This document shows positions 50,765 to 59,101 of a stretch of DNA of 63,482 bases, piece by piece. The notes beneath the pieces are model-generated. The model worked only from the letters and a program-made list of their open reading frames with translations, was not told the DNA's origin and did no database searches. Both the position numbers and the translations under genes were made by a program. Within the stretch, counting starts at the first letter, position 1, and each line of letters begins with the position of its first letter. The DNA is from JBHELB01 sp041859045 (GTDB taxonomy: Bacteria > Hydrogenedentota > Hydrogenedentia > Hydrogenedentales > SLHB01): positions 1 through 63,482 of the forward strand of contig JBHELB010000028.1 in NCBI GenBank assembly GCA_041859045.1, read 5' to 3'.

Positions 50765-52171
50765 ATGAGCAGCGATTCGCGCATAGAGCGTGACTTTCTT
50801 GGCGAGGTCTCGTTGCCGCGCGAAACGCTTTATGGTATTCACACCGCGCGCGCAATCGAGAATTTCGGCATCGCGGGCCGTCCGGTGCATCCGGCGTTGG
50901 TACAGGCATATGGAGCCGTAAAGCTCGCGTGCGCCATGACCAATCACGCGCTCGGCGTTTGGCAAGGCGACGACGCAAAAGCCGAGGCGATCCTGCGCGC
51001 CTGCCGCGAGATGTCGGAAGGACTCCTGACGGCGCATGTGGTGGTTGACGCGTTGCAGGGCGGCGCAGGCACGAGCACGAACATGAACGTGAACGAAGTG
51101 CTCGCGAACCGCGCGCTGCAACTGCTGGGCGCGGCGCCCGGCGATTACGCCCGCGTCTCGCCCACGGACGACCTCAACCGCCATCAATCCACGAACGACA
51201 CCTATCCCACCGCGTTGCGTTTGGCGGCGATCACATTGATTCGGGCTTTGGAACAACACCTCGTGCTGTTGCAGGAGGCGTTCCAGGCCAAGGAGAAGGC
51301 GTTTGCGCATATCGTGAAGGTGGGCCGCACGCAGTTGCAGGATGCCGTGCTGACGACGCTGGGCCGCGAGATGGCGGCATACGCCGAGGCGTTCAATCGC
51401 GACCGGTGGCGCGTGTACAAGTGCGAAGAGCGTCTGCGCGTGGTGAACCTTGGCGGCACCGCGATCGGCACGGGGCTCGCCGCGCCGCGCGCCTACATCT
51501 TCCGGGTCGTGGACACGTTGCGCGAACTCACGGGCATCGGCTTTGCCCGCGCGGAGAATCTGGTCGAAGCCACGCAGAACGCCGATGTGTTCGTCGAAGT
51601 CAGCGGTATTCTGAAGGCCTGCGCCGCCTCTTTACTTAAGGTTTCGACCGATCTTCGCCTGCTTTCCTCGGGCCCCGAAGCGGGGCTCGGCGAATTGCAT
51701 CTGCCCGCGCGGCAGGCCGGGTCCTCGATCATGCCGGGCAAAGTGAACCCGGTCATTCCCGAAGCGGCCAGCCAGGCCGCGATGTTGGTGATGGGCCACG
51801 ACGCCGTGATCGCCACCGCGTGCGCGGCGGGCAACCTCGAACTCAATGCGTTCCTGCCGCTGGTTGCCGATTGTCTCTTGTCGAGTCTCGATGCGTTGAG
51901 CCGCGCATGCGATCGTCTGCGCCGGTTGTGCGTCGATGGTCTCGATGCCGATGAAGCGCGCTGTCGCGCGCACGTGGAAGCGAGCACCGCCGCCGCGACG
52001 GCCCTAGTGCCCGCGCTCGGATACGAACGGGCCTGCGAGATCGCTAAGCGCGCGCTCGAAAACGGTCTCGGCGTGCGAGAGACGGTGCTGTCGGAAGGGC
52101 TGATGGATGCGGCGTCGTTCGACGCGCTGATTACTCCCGAAGCCGTCTGCCGGCTGGGGATGCCGGGCTAG
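50765..52171 (+). CDS. aspA: Aspartate ammonia-lyase (fumarase/aspartase superfamily)
   Basis: The 468-residue enzyme has the superfamily signature GSSIMPGKVNPVIPE, the substrate loops GGAGTSTNMNVNEVLANRA and VSPTDDLNRHQSTNDTYPTA, and LQDAVLTTLGREM. Aspartase rather than fumarase is inferred from the N-terminal layout (SRIERDFLGEVSLPRETLYG). The reaction is L-aspartate to fumarate plus ammonia. Its placement directly behind hydG recalls the hydrogenase maturation clusters of some anaerobes that include an aspartase gene, where a role in maturation has been suggested but is not settled. Confidence 0.93.
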   Translation: MSSDSRIERDFLGEVSLPRETLYGIHTARAIENFGIAGRPVHPALVQAYGAVKLACAMTNHALGVWQGDDAKAEAILRACREMSEGLLTAHVVVDALQGGAGTSTNMNVNEVLANRALQLLGAAPGDYARVSPTDDLNRHQSTNDTYPTALRLAAITLIRALEQHLVLLQEAFQAKEKAFAHIVKVGRTQLQDAVLTTLGREMAAYAEAFNRDRWRVYKCEERLRVVNLGGTAIGTGLAAPRAYIFRVVDTLRELTGIGFARAENLVEATQNADVFVEVSGILKACAASLLKVSTDLRLLSSGPEAGLGELHLPARQAGSSIMPGKVNPVIPEAASQAAMLVMGHDAVIATACAAGNLELNAFLPLVADCLLSSLDALSRACDRLRRLCVDGLDADEARCRAHVEASTAAATALVPALGYERACEIAKRALENGLGVRETVLSEGLMDAASFDALITPEAVCRLGMPG

Positions 52172-52226
52172 GGCGTTCTTTAGAATGCGTAACGCCAAGC
52201 GGCTAAGTCCTTTTGCTTAACGCGTG

Positions 52227-52916
52227 CTAGTATTTCGTCCGGCCTTGGATGACCCTCAGCGATTTTCCGCCGCAGTTCATGAGCAGATCGAGCGTGGATA
52301 ACTCGGGGATGAATTCGCCGTGAAGTTGCGGATAGGTCGGCGCGTGCCACTCCTGCAATTCGACCGCAATCCCGGCCTCGCGGAACAACGCCATCTCAAG
52401 ATACGCTTCGGTGGCGTAGGCGCCGCTCAGATAGGTGCTGCCGCCGAGCAGTTTGACGAGATTGACCAAACGCTCCGTGGCGATGCCGGGCACGTCGAGT
52501 TGCGACGCGTACACAATGCGGGTCCGAATTCCTAACGACTCGACAAACCACCCCAGGAAATATTGATTGAGTTCATTCAGGGTCGTCCAGGGGCGCGCGT
52601 AGGCGGCTTCAAGGAATTCCCAATAGCGCGCGAAGTACGGCGCGCGCCGGTAGGCCTGCTCGATGCTGCGCGCGTGTTTCTTGGCCCACGGCTCGGTGCT
52701 GCGCACGGTCACTTTGTCCAGCGTTTGACCCAAACTCGCGTGCACAGGCACGGTCAGGAGGAGCGGGCCCGAGGGCGCCTTAATTCGGTTCCGGTTTTGC
52801 CAGCCGTTCTTGTTGTACTGCACCGTGTCCAGAACCACGAACACGTCGGCCCGCATGATCTTGTCGAAGTACCGCGGCCACGGCAGGTAGTGAGGTTGGT
52901 GTATGGCTATCCGCAT
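52227..52916 (-). CDS. WbqC-family protein
   Basis: A 229-residue protein with the family opening MRIAIHQPHYLPWPRYFDKI and the VVLDTVQYNKNGWQNRNRIK motif. WbqC-like proteins occur in O-antigen and other surface-glycan loci and are thought to act on amino sugars, but the reaction is not well defined. No other glycan gene is adjacent. It is 21 bp downstream of a GspF-N-like microprotein and likely co-transcribed with it. Confidence 0.92.
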   Translation of the reverse strand: MRIAIHQPHYLPWPRYFDKIMRADVFVVLDTVQYNKNGWQNRNRIKAPSGPLLLTVPVHASLGQTLDKVTVRSTEPWAKKHARSIEQAYRRAPYFARYWEFLEAAYARPWTTLNELNQYFLGWFVESLGIRTRIVYASQLDVPGIATERLVNLVKLLGGSTYLSGAYATEAYLEMALFREAGIAVELQEWHAPTYPQLHGEFIPELSTLDLLMNCGGKSLRVIQGRTKY

Positions 52917-52937
52917 GCGGTACTGCTGCGCCCTCTC

Positions 52938-53132
52938 TCACCGGATGTCGGCATCGAACCACTTCACGAAGGCCATCATTCCGCGCGCCTTCTTCAGCAT
53001 CGTCGCCTTGAGTCCGCGTTCGCGCAGCTTTTCCTTCGCCTCATGCCGCGACCGGGCGACGACAACACCCCCCACAAACGACTTCTCCTCGTCCCCCTCG
53101 GCGCGTATGGCGTGATATTCGTAGGCTGGCAT
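52938..53132 (-). CDS. Orphan GspF N-terminal-like microprotein
   Basis: A 64-residue protein with a strong ribosome site (GGGAGGTGG) upstream. The pattern MPAYEYHAIRAEGD, VVARSRHEAKEKLRERGLKATMLKK matches the short alpha/beta N-terminal domain of type II secretion/type IV pilus inner-membrane proteins (GspF/PilC), where Y-x-A...G near the start and the EA-x-x-L-R-x-x-G-L motif are typical. The rest of such a protein is absent: the frame stops after KWFDADIR. It could be a stand-alone domain or the remnant of a lost gene. No secretion genes are near. Confidence 0.65.
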   Translation of the reverse strand: MPAYEYHAIRAEGDEEKSFVGGVVVARSRHEAKEKLRERGLKATMLKKARGMMAFVKWFDADIR

Positions 53133-53302
53133 AGACCACCTCCCCGCAGGCTGCGCCGCAGCCCGGCGGTTTCGACCCGGCCCTCATTCTAGCACGCCCT
53201 CGCAGCGGAACAAAGAGGCATCGGAACAAAATGATCGAGACGGGCCGGGTGGCCAGACGTCTCGAAGGAGAAGTCCATTCTGGCGCAGATGTCGTATTCT
53301 CG

Positions 53303-53332
53303 TTGCAATTTTGTCAATATATAACGCATAAT
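53303..53332 (+). promoter_or_regulatory. Promoter of the ribbon-helix-helix-like gene
   Basis: TTGCAA (53303-53308), 18 bp, CATAAT (53327-53332) in an AT-rich patch, giving a leader of only about 14 nt before the ATG at 53353. Confidence 0.5.
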
Positions 53333-53352
53333 TAGAGCAGGTGGGGTGGAAT

Positions 53353-53853
53353 ATGTCGAGTCAGACACAGCACAAGCAGGAGCGGGTCGTCGAGGCCATT
53401 CGCCAAGGGCTGGAGGGAATGGCTGCGGTTGAGTTCATCCAGAAAAGCGGATTCGCCATGACCCCGGCGGGCATCGCGCGCAACCTGCGCCGGATGGGCG
53501 GCCGCGCCCATGTGCAGGAGCTTCTCGCGGAAGGGCTGACCAACACCGAAGTGCTCGAACGGTGCCTACCCAAGGAAGACTTCACGCCGCTTCACCTGGA
53601 CCCGCCTTCCCAGCAGGACCTCTTCGGAGAGCCGCCCGTGGCCACGTCCTTTTCCGCTGTCGCGCACGACACTTCCCTCTATGACACCACACGTGTGACG
53701 TTGGTCGTTCCGAGCGACTTGTATGAGGCCCTTCGGCTGGCCTGTCGCGCCGAAGGCAAGAGTCTAAACCGGTTGGTGGTGGAAATCCTCACTACGGCGA
53801 TGTCGCGCATGCCGCTGGAGCTTCCCGAGGAAGACTCCTCCGAATCCGCGTAG
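53353..53853 (+). CDS. Putative ribbon-helix-helix DNA-binding protein
   Basis: A protein of 166 residues from ATG 53353. The C-terminal part (about 110-150) has the Arc/CopG pattern: a basic beta strand TTRVTLVVPSDLYEALRLA followed by helices (GKSLNRLVVEILTTAM). The N-terminal 75 residues look like a small helical bundle, possibly a winged or HTH-like element (VEFIQKSGFAMTPAGIARNL). A Pro-rich linker joins them. It is probably a transcriptional regulator, perhaps autoregulating its close promoter. No toxin partner is adjacent; the next gene is convergent. Confidence 0.6.
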   Translation: MSSQTQHKQERVVEAIRQGLEGMAAVEFIQKSGFAMTPAGIARNLRRMGGRAHVQELLAEGLTNTEVLERCLPKEDFTPLHLDPPSQQDLFGEPPVATSFSAVAHDTSLYDTTRVTLVVPSDLYEALRLACRAEGKSLNRLVVEILTTAMSRMPLELPEEDSSESA

Positions 53854-53867
53854 CCCTCGCGCGCTTT

Positions 53868-56057
53868 CTACTGAAAGATAATGCTGTCCGTGCGCACGAA
53901 CGCGCACATGGGGACGTTGCCCGTCTGCACCAGCGGTGCGGTGCAATATTGGCCGTTGGGCGAGACATCCAGCGCGGGTTGGACGCCCTCTTCGAGCGAC
54001 GTCAGTTGCAGGCGGCGTTGCGCCCCGGCGACCTCCACCGCCCATACCTGTAACTTGCCTCGGCTGTCATTGGCGGCCAGCAGCAGAAAGGCTCCACTCG
54101 GATGCCACACCGCATCGAGGGCTTCGCCAATGTCCACCGCCTTCGCATCCACGACCGAGAGGATCACGGCGCGCTTATCCTTCACGCAGACGATCATGCT
54201 GGCGTCGGGGGAGAAAGGCCGCGTGCCCAGCCGCAGATCCCCGGCAAGGACTTCCGTATTGCGTGAGAGAATTCCTTGGCGCAGCAGGTGGAGCCGGCGA
54301 TCCGTGCTTGAATTCCGGCGGAAAAAGGCCAGCACCTGTCCGCCTGCGGAATAGGTCAAACGCTCTATTGGCGGCCCTACGTCCGTCAAGCGGGTAGGCG
54401 AAGAGTCCTGTCCGCGCTCGAAGAGCGCTGTCCCGGTGTCGGGATCGCTGAGTCCGATGATAAAGACTTTCGTTCCCGGGTGCTGAGCCAGATTTTGGAC
54501 CTGCTCCGGAGGAAATGAAGGATCCGCCATGGGGCCGGGAGCGGATTCGAGAATGACTTGCGGCATCACGTTGTCGGTCGGACTGGGATCGTACACGATG
54601 GCGCTATGCGCGAGGTCCGTTACGTACCGCGCAAGCAGCCCGCCGCCTTCCACAGGCGCAAGAAGCTGTAGCGCCGGGAGGCCTGATGAAGGGAGCGGGG
54701 GGAGAACGGGGCTGCTCATCTGCACGGCGGCCCGATTCGGTTGAAGCGAAACTAGAACGCGATGGCCTTTCCAGGGGGATTTCTCGGCGCCGCGCAGCTC
54801 GGCGACGGCGGTTTCCGCGTCGCTCCAGTAAACGGGGCCAAGGGAAAAGCGTTGGAACATGATTTGGCCGAGACGGACATTGGGGCCCTCATCGGTGAAC
54901 ACGCCTAGCGTATTCGCTTCGAACCAGGCACCCGTTTCCAGTGCCGCAGTGTTTTCCAAGAACAAGCGATCCCGACGCAAAAGGTCCAGGGCAAATGCGG
55001 AAAACAACAGCAAGACGGACAGCGCCGCGCTGGTGATGGTCATCCACCGAACCCACCGCGGGAATCCTTGCCACTCGCGTTGAAGACGGCCCCACCGCGA
55101 CTTTGGCGCTTCCTTGGGCGTGATGACCTTCTTCTTCGTTGGAACGGGCGTGTCCATACTGCCGCGAAATGCAGCGAGGGCCTCGGCCAACGCGGTGTCG
55201 GCGTCGTCCAGCGGACGTCCTTCGAGCACTCGGGCGATCGCGTCGCTCGCGGCCGCTGCGGACGAGGGACGATTCCTCGGCTTTTTCTCAAGCAAGTAGG
55301 CCACGAGGCGATCGACATCATCGGGCACGTCCGGCACAAGATCGCGCAGTCGCGCGGGCGGTTCACTGAGGATTAGATTGATCAATTCCGAAGACGAACT
55401 CGCCTCGTAAGGAAGGCGTCCTGAAATCATCTGAAAAATCACAACCCCGAGCGAATACAAGTCGCTGGAAGCGGTAACTTCGTCGCCGCGACAGCGTTCC
55501 GGTGACATATACTGGGGCGTGCCGATTCGCGAGCCATCCACCGTGAGTTGCGTGTCCGCCGTGAGAATTTTGGCGACACCGAAGTCGGTCACGTATGCAT
55601 GATCGTTCGCGTCGATAAGAATATTCGCCGGTTTGATGTCGCGATGAACGATATGGGCCTCGTGCGCGCAGTCCAACGCGCGGCCCACCTGTTCCGCAAT
55701 CGCCAGGGCGCGTTTCCACGGCAGCTTGCCATCTTCCTGCAGCACGACACTTAACGGACGGCTCTGGATATAATCCATCGCGATGTACGGCACGTCGTTC
55801 TGCACGCCGACGGAGTGGATCTGGACGATATTCGGGTGGCTCAGGCTGGCGGCCGCGCGGGCCTCGCGCTGGAATCGCGTGACGAGATGCGCCTGCGAGC
55901 GCAGCTCTTCGCGTAATACTTTGAGCGCGACGTCACGGCCTAGCGCGGTCTCGATCGCGTGATATACGATGCCCATGCCGCCTTTGCCGACCATGCGCGT
56001 GATTTCGTATCCGCCGAATCGGGTGCGAACGGGCAAGGGGGTCGATTCGTCAACCAT
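53868..56057 (-). CDS. Hanks-type Ser/Thr protein kinase with extracytoplasmic propeller-like domain
   Basis: The 729-residue protein has an N-terminal kinase domain (about 15-275): GKGGMGIVY loop, Lys46 in VALKVL, HRDIKPANIL, DFGVAK and GTPQYMSPE. A juxtamembrane linker, one transmembrane helix (about 340-362, TSAALSVLLLFSAFALDLL) and an exterior C-terminal half follow, with WD/TolB-like repeats (GTALFERGQDSSPTRLTDVG, LRLGTRPFSPDASMIVCVKD). All catalytic residues are present. It overlaps the upstream paralog by 8 bp, so the two are expressed together and probably share or exchange signals. Confidence 0.93.
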   Translation of the reverse strand: MVDESTPLPVRTRFGGYEITRMVGKGGMGIVYHAIETALGRDVALKVLREELRSQAHLVTRFQREARAAASLSHPNIVQIHSVGVQNDVPYIAMDYIQSRPLSVVLQEDGKLPWKRALAIAEQVGRALDCAHEAHIVHRDIKPANILIDANDHAYVTDFGVAKILTADTQLTVDGSRIGTPQYMSPERCRGDEVTASSDLYSLGVVIFQMISGRLPYEASSSSELINLILSEPPARLRDLVPDVPDDVDRLVAYLLEKKPRNRPSSAAAASDAIARVLEGRPLDDADTALAEALAAFRGSMDTPVPTKKKVITPKEAPKSRWGRLQREWQGFPRWVRWMTITSAALSVLLLFSAFALDLLRRDRLFLENTAALETGAWFEANTLGVFTDEGPNVRLGQIMFQRFSLGPVYWSDAETAVAELRGAEKSPWKGHRVLVSLQPNRAAVQMSSPVLPPLPSSGLPALQLLAPVEGGGLLARYVTDLAHSAIVYDPSPTDNVMPQVILESAPGPMADPSFPPEQVQNLAQHPGTKVFIIGLSDPDTGTALFERGQDSSPTRLTDVGPPIERLTYSAGGQVLAFFRRNSSTDRRLHLLRQGILSRNTEVLAGDLRLGTRPFSPDASMIVCVKDKRAVILSVVDAKAVDIGEALDAVWHPSGAFLLLAANDSRGKLQVWAVEVAGAQRRLQLTSLEEGVQPALDVSPNGQYCTAPLVQTGNVPMCAFVRTDSIIFQ

Positions 56058-58338
56058 TGGCGATGCCCCCCGGAATCATCGGCGTTCCCGGCGTACGGAC
56101 GGTCAGGTCCACAAAGATCACTTCCGAGCGCCCATCGGTGACGCCCAACGCGGCGGCCCAGCGGCCATCGCGCGAAACGGCGGTCTCCACCGGCGTGTTG
56201 AACGGCAACGGGGTAAGTGGCGTCAAGGCGTAAGGCGGAGACGTCTGGACGCGCCACAAGTGCCAATTGGCGCTGGCGGCATTGGGTGGAGGACCTGCAA
56301 TCACCAGCAACGCACTGCCTGAAGGATGCCAGGCTTGGGCGCCGATATACCCCTTTTCAAGCCGCGCGATGACCTTTCCGGAACTGGCATCGGCGAGACG
56401 CAATTCCGGGGGGCTGTCGGGGGAAGTCACGCCGTACACGACCGCGGTTGCTTGAGGATTGACCGCGTAGCGCGTATCAAGGTTGCCCACCGCCAACGCG
56501 GTTCCGCCGACCTGTCCCATCCACGGGTTGAGCAGGTAGAGTCGGCGTTGGCCCTCTTGCCCCGCGCACATATAGGTGATTCGCCCACCCTCCGCGTAGC
56601 GCACTGAATCGGGCAGGATCGGATCCCCGGGTTGCGTCAGGCGTTGGCCAACGCGGTTGGCGGGCTTCCAGAGCGGGTCGCGTTCGGCTAGATAATTCCC
56701 CGCGTTGGTGGGGTCGTGCAGGAGCAGACAAAAGCGCTCGTTCTTAGGGTGAGCGGCCATCCCCACGCCCTCGAGGTCATCCCAGGGTCGTATTGCATTG
56801 TTCAGCGTCGCCGGACTGTCCAGGCCCGCGAGTACCGTCGCTTGGGGCGCGGCCTTATTCCACGGCTGGTAGAGGACCAGGACCGAAGTGGGTGTGAGAC
56901 CACGGTAGCGGACACGCGCGGTGAGCATGCCATCGCCGCCAAGCGCCGGTTGAGCCAGGATGCGGGAGCGCCAAGCGTCGGGGAGCGCCGCAGGCAAAAC
57001 GGGGGCGATCACGCTACGGCAAGTTTTGGACTGCGGATCGATTGCGAGTACGCCTTTTGCGCCCGCCGTCAGCGAATCAGAGCGGCCCTCGGCCAACGCC
57101 ATCGCTTCCGCGCCGGTTTCCGTCCAAACAACATGCCGAAGAGAGTAGGCCCCTTGTCCCATTCGCGCCCGTGTCACGCCCGCCCCTTGATCTTCAAAGG
57201 ACATGACGGTAACCGCCGGGGCGTCGGGCGGAGGAAGCGGACCTTGCAGCACCGAGGCCAGCACCCAGGCCGAAGCCGCCACGGCCACCCCGCACACCGC
57301 GAGCAATCCGGCCATTGCGCGGAGTTTGAGGGGGGCTTTCTTGTCTTTTTGCTTGCCCTTTTTCCCTGGGGCGGGAGTACTCTTCTTTGAAGGCACAGGC
57401 GTGCTGGCAAGCCCCGTGGGGATGGCGGGAAGGCGTGTGTTTTCTTGGATAAAGGCAGACAATGCGTCGGGGATAGCCGAGCGGCCCCCTTTTTCGACTT
57501 GTAGACGATCGATCGCCTGAACCACGCTCTCGGCGTCCGGCGGCCGGTTGGCGGGGTCTTTTTCGAGCAGATGCGCGACGAGCCGAGCCACGTCGTCGGG
57601 CACCGACGGGATGATCCGGTTGAGACGAGGCACTTCGTCGTTGATGATTTTCTTAATCAACACCATTGGCTGATCGTCGTCGAACGGCAGTTCACCGGCG
57701 ATCATTTGGTAGAGGGTGACGCCGAGCGCATATAGGTCTGCCGCGTGTGTGATTTCACCGCCCGAGACTTGTTCCGGGGCCATGTATTTGGGTGTTCCCA
57801 CAAACCCGCCCGTCTCGGGGAGGTCTTGCTCGGTGGTGTTGAGCCGGGCAATGCCGAAGTCGGTCAAGTGAACGCGGCCGTTCTGATCGAGCAGGATATT
57901 TGCGGGCTTGACGTCGCGATGGACCACGCCATGCTTGTGCGCGTAACCCAGCGCTTCCGCCACTTGCCCGCCAATATACAGGGCGCTGGTCCAGTGGAGT
58001 TGGTTTTTCCGGCGTAAGAAGCGGTCGAGGGGCTCGCCGTGGACGTACTCCATCGCGATATAGGGCGTACCCTTTTCCACGCCCGCGGAATAGATGCGCA
58101 CGATCCCGGGATGCCGTAGCGGTGCGGCGGCCTGGGCCTCGCGGTGGAAGCTTTTCACCAGCAGTTGGTTCTGCGCCAACGAGCCAAGCAACACCTTCAG
58201 CGCCACGGGACGTTTGAGTACGACATCGCGCGCCAGGTACACCGTGCCCATCGCGCCACGGCCAATTAATGCGACGACTTCATAGCCGCCTAGCGTGGCA
58301 CCCAGTAACGAGGCGTGTCCTTGCGATGCGTTGGTCAT
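56050..58338 (-). CDS. Hanks-type Ser/Thr protein kinase with extracytoplasmic propeller-like domain (paralog)
   Basis: A 762-residue protein with the same plan as the next gene. The kinase domain (about 18-280) has GRGAMGTVY, Lys48 in VALKVL, HRDVKPANILL, DFGIAR and GTPKYMAPEQ. A Lys/Pro-rich linker (KKSTPAPGKKGKQKDKKAP) precedes the transmembrane helix (about 342-368) and a C-terminal region with repeats of TolB/WD character (YVAVNPQATAVVYGVTSP-like, EKGYIGAQAWHPSGSALLVI). It lacks PASTA repeats. It is the first gene of the pair, with its own promoter at 58434-58462. Confidence 0.93.
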   Translation of the reverse strand: MTNASQGHASLLGATLGGYEVVALIGRGAMGTVYLARDVVLKRPVALKVLLGSLAQNQLLVKSFHREAQAAAPLRHPGIVRIYSAGVEKGTPYIAMEYVHGEPLDRFLRRKNQLHWTSALYIGGQVAEALGYAHKHGVVHRDVKPANILLDQNGRVHLTDFGIARLNTTEQDLPETGGFVGTPKYMAPEQVSGGEITHAADLYALGVTLYQMIAGELPFDDDQPMVLIKKIINDEVPRLNRIIPSVPDDVARLVAHLLEKDPANRPPDAESVVQAIDRLQVEKGGRSAIPDALSAFIQENTRLPAIPTGLASTPVPSKKSTPAPGKKGKQKDKKAPLKLRAMAGLLAVCGVAVAASAWVLASVLQGPLPPPDAPAVTVMSFEDQGAGVTRARMGQGAYSLRHVVWTETGAEAMALAEGRSDSLTAGAKGVLAIDPQSKTCRSVIAPVLPAALPDAWRSRILAQPALGGDGMLTARVRYRGLTPTSVLVLYQPWNKAAPQATVLAGLDSPATLNNAIRPWDDLEGVGMAAHPKNERFCLLLHDPTNAGNYLAERDPLWKPANRVGQRLTQPGDPILPDSVRYAEGGRITYMCAGQEGQRRLYLLNPWMGQVGGTALAVGNLDTRYAVNPQATAVVYGVTSPDSPPELRLADASSGKVIARLEKGYIGAQAWHPSGSALLVIAGPPPNAASANWHLWRVQTSPPYALTPLTPLPFNTPVETAVSRDGRWAAALGVTDGRSEVIFVDLTVRTPGTPMIPGGIANG

Positions 58339-58433
58339 CCTGGACGCAGGTACTCCGGTTTACGGACGCGTATTTCGAGGGCATGCCCGGCCCGTCCAGG
58401 CAGGCACGTCCACCCCGACCCGGACTTGTCTAG

Positions 58434-58462
58434 ATTATTCGGCGATGTAGCACAAAAAGCAA
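58434..58462 (-). promoter_or_regulatory. Promoter of the kinase pair
   Basis: On the minus strand TTGCTT (58457-58462), 17 bp, AATAAT (58434-58439), giving a leader of about 90 nt before the first kinase. Confidence 0.5.
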
Positions 58463-58535
58463 GCACTGAGCCTGCCGCGGCCCGTCGTCGGTTTTCGCCC
58501 GGCGGCTCCGAGTAGAATTTCATAGCTCGTCCTGC

Positions 58536-58541
58536 TATACT
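58536..58541 (+). promoter_or_regulatory. -10 box of the acpP promoter
   Basis: TATACT, 71 bp before acpP. No convincing -35 hexamer is present at 58513-58518 (TAGAAT). The acpP ribosome site AGGAGG is at 58599-58604. Confidence 0.4.
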
Positions 58542-58611
58542 CCCGGGGCTTTTCTGCCGCAAGGGGGAAATACCGGACATAAGGCCGGATAACAGCTAGG
58601 AGGCAAGACGG

Positions 58612-58860
58612 ATGCCGGAGAATACGGTTGCTGAGACAGTGACGAAGATTGTGATCGAGAAGTTGGACCGCAAGGCCGAGGAAGTGACGCTGGAAGCGCG
58701 CTTCATCGACGATCTGGGCGCGGACTCGCTCGACCTGACCGAGCTGTTGATGGCCCTCGAAGAGGAATACAACATCGACATCGACGACGAGGCCAACGAA
58801 ATTCAGACCGTCGCCGACGCGGTCAAGTATATCGAGGGCAAGCTGGCGGAGAAGGCGTAA
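58612..58860 (+). CDS. acpP: Acyl carrier protein
   Basis: The 82-residue acidic protein has the phosphopantetheine attachment Ser39 in LGADSLDLTELLMALEEEY. It carries growing acyl chains in type II fatty acid synthesis. It is followed 241 bp later by fabF, the usual order of the fab cluster (acpP-fabF-rnc). Confidence 0.98.
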   Translation: MPENTVAETVTKIVIEKLDRKAEEVTLEARFIDDLGADSLDLTELLMALEEEYNIDIDDEANEIQTVADAVKYIEGKLAEKA

Positions 58861-59101
58861 CGCCTCGGCGCCGGTTTTTCTATTCTCGCTCGTTTTTCGC
58901 CTAGGCGCCTCGCGCCGTGCCCGAACAGGGCCGGTTCACCGCGGGCGCCTCGGTTTTATGCAGTACCCGTGCCGCCCCGTTGGCGGAACGGTGAGGCCCG
59001 AGTCGAGGGGGTAATCTCCTTGGTCGGGCGGACAGACAACGGACAATGGTCCTTGCGCGTAGCGCGGGGCTGGGCCGAAAGGCCATGACATCAGGGGCAC
59101 T

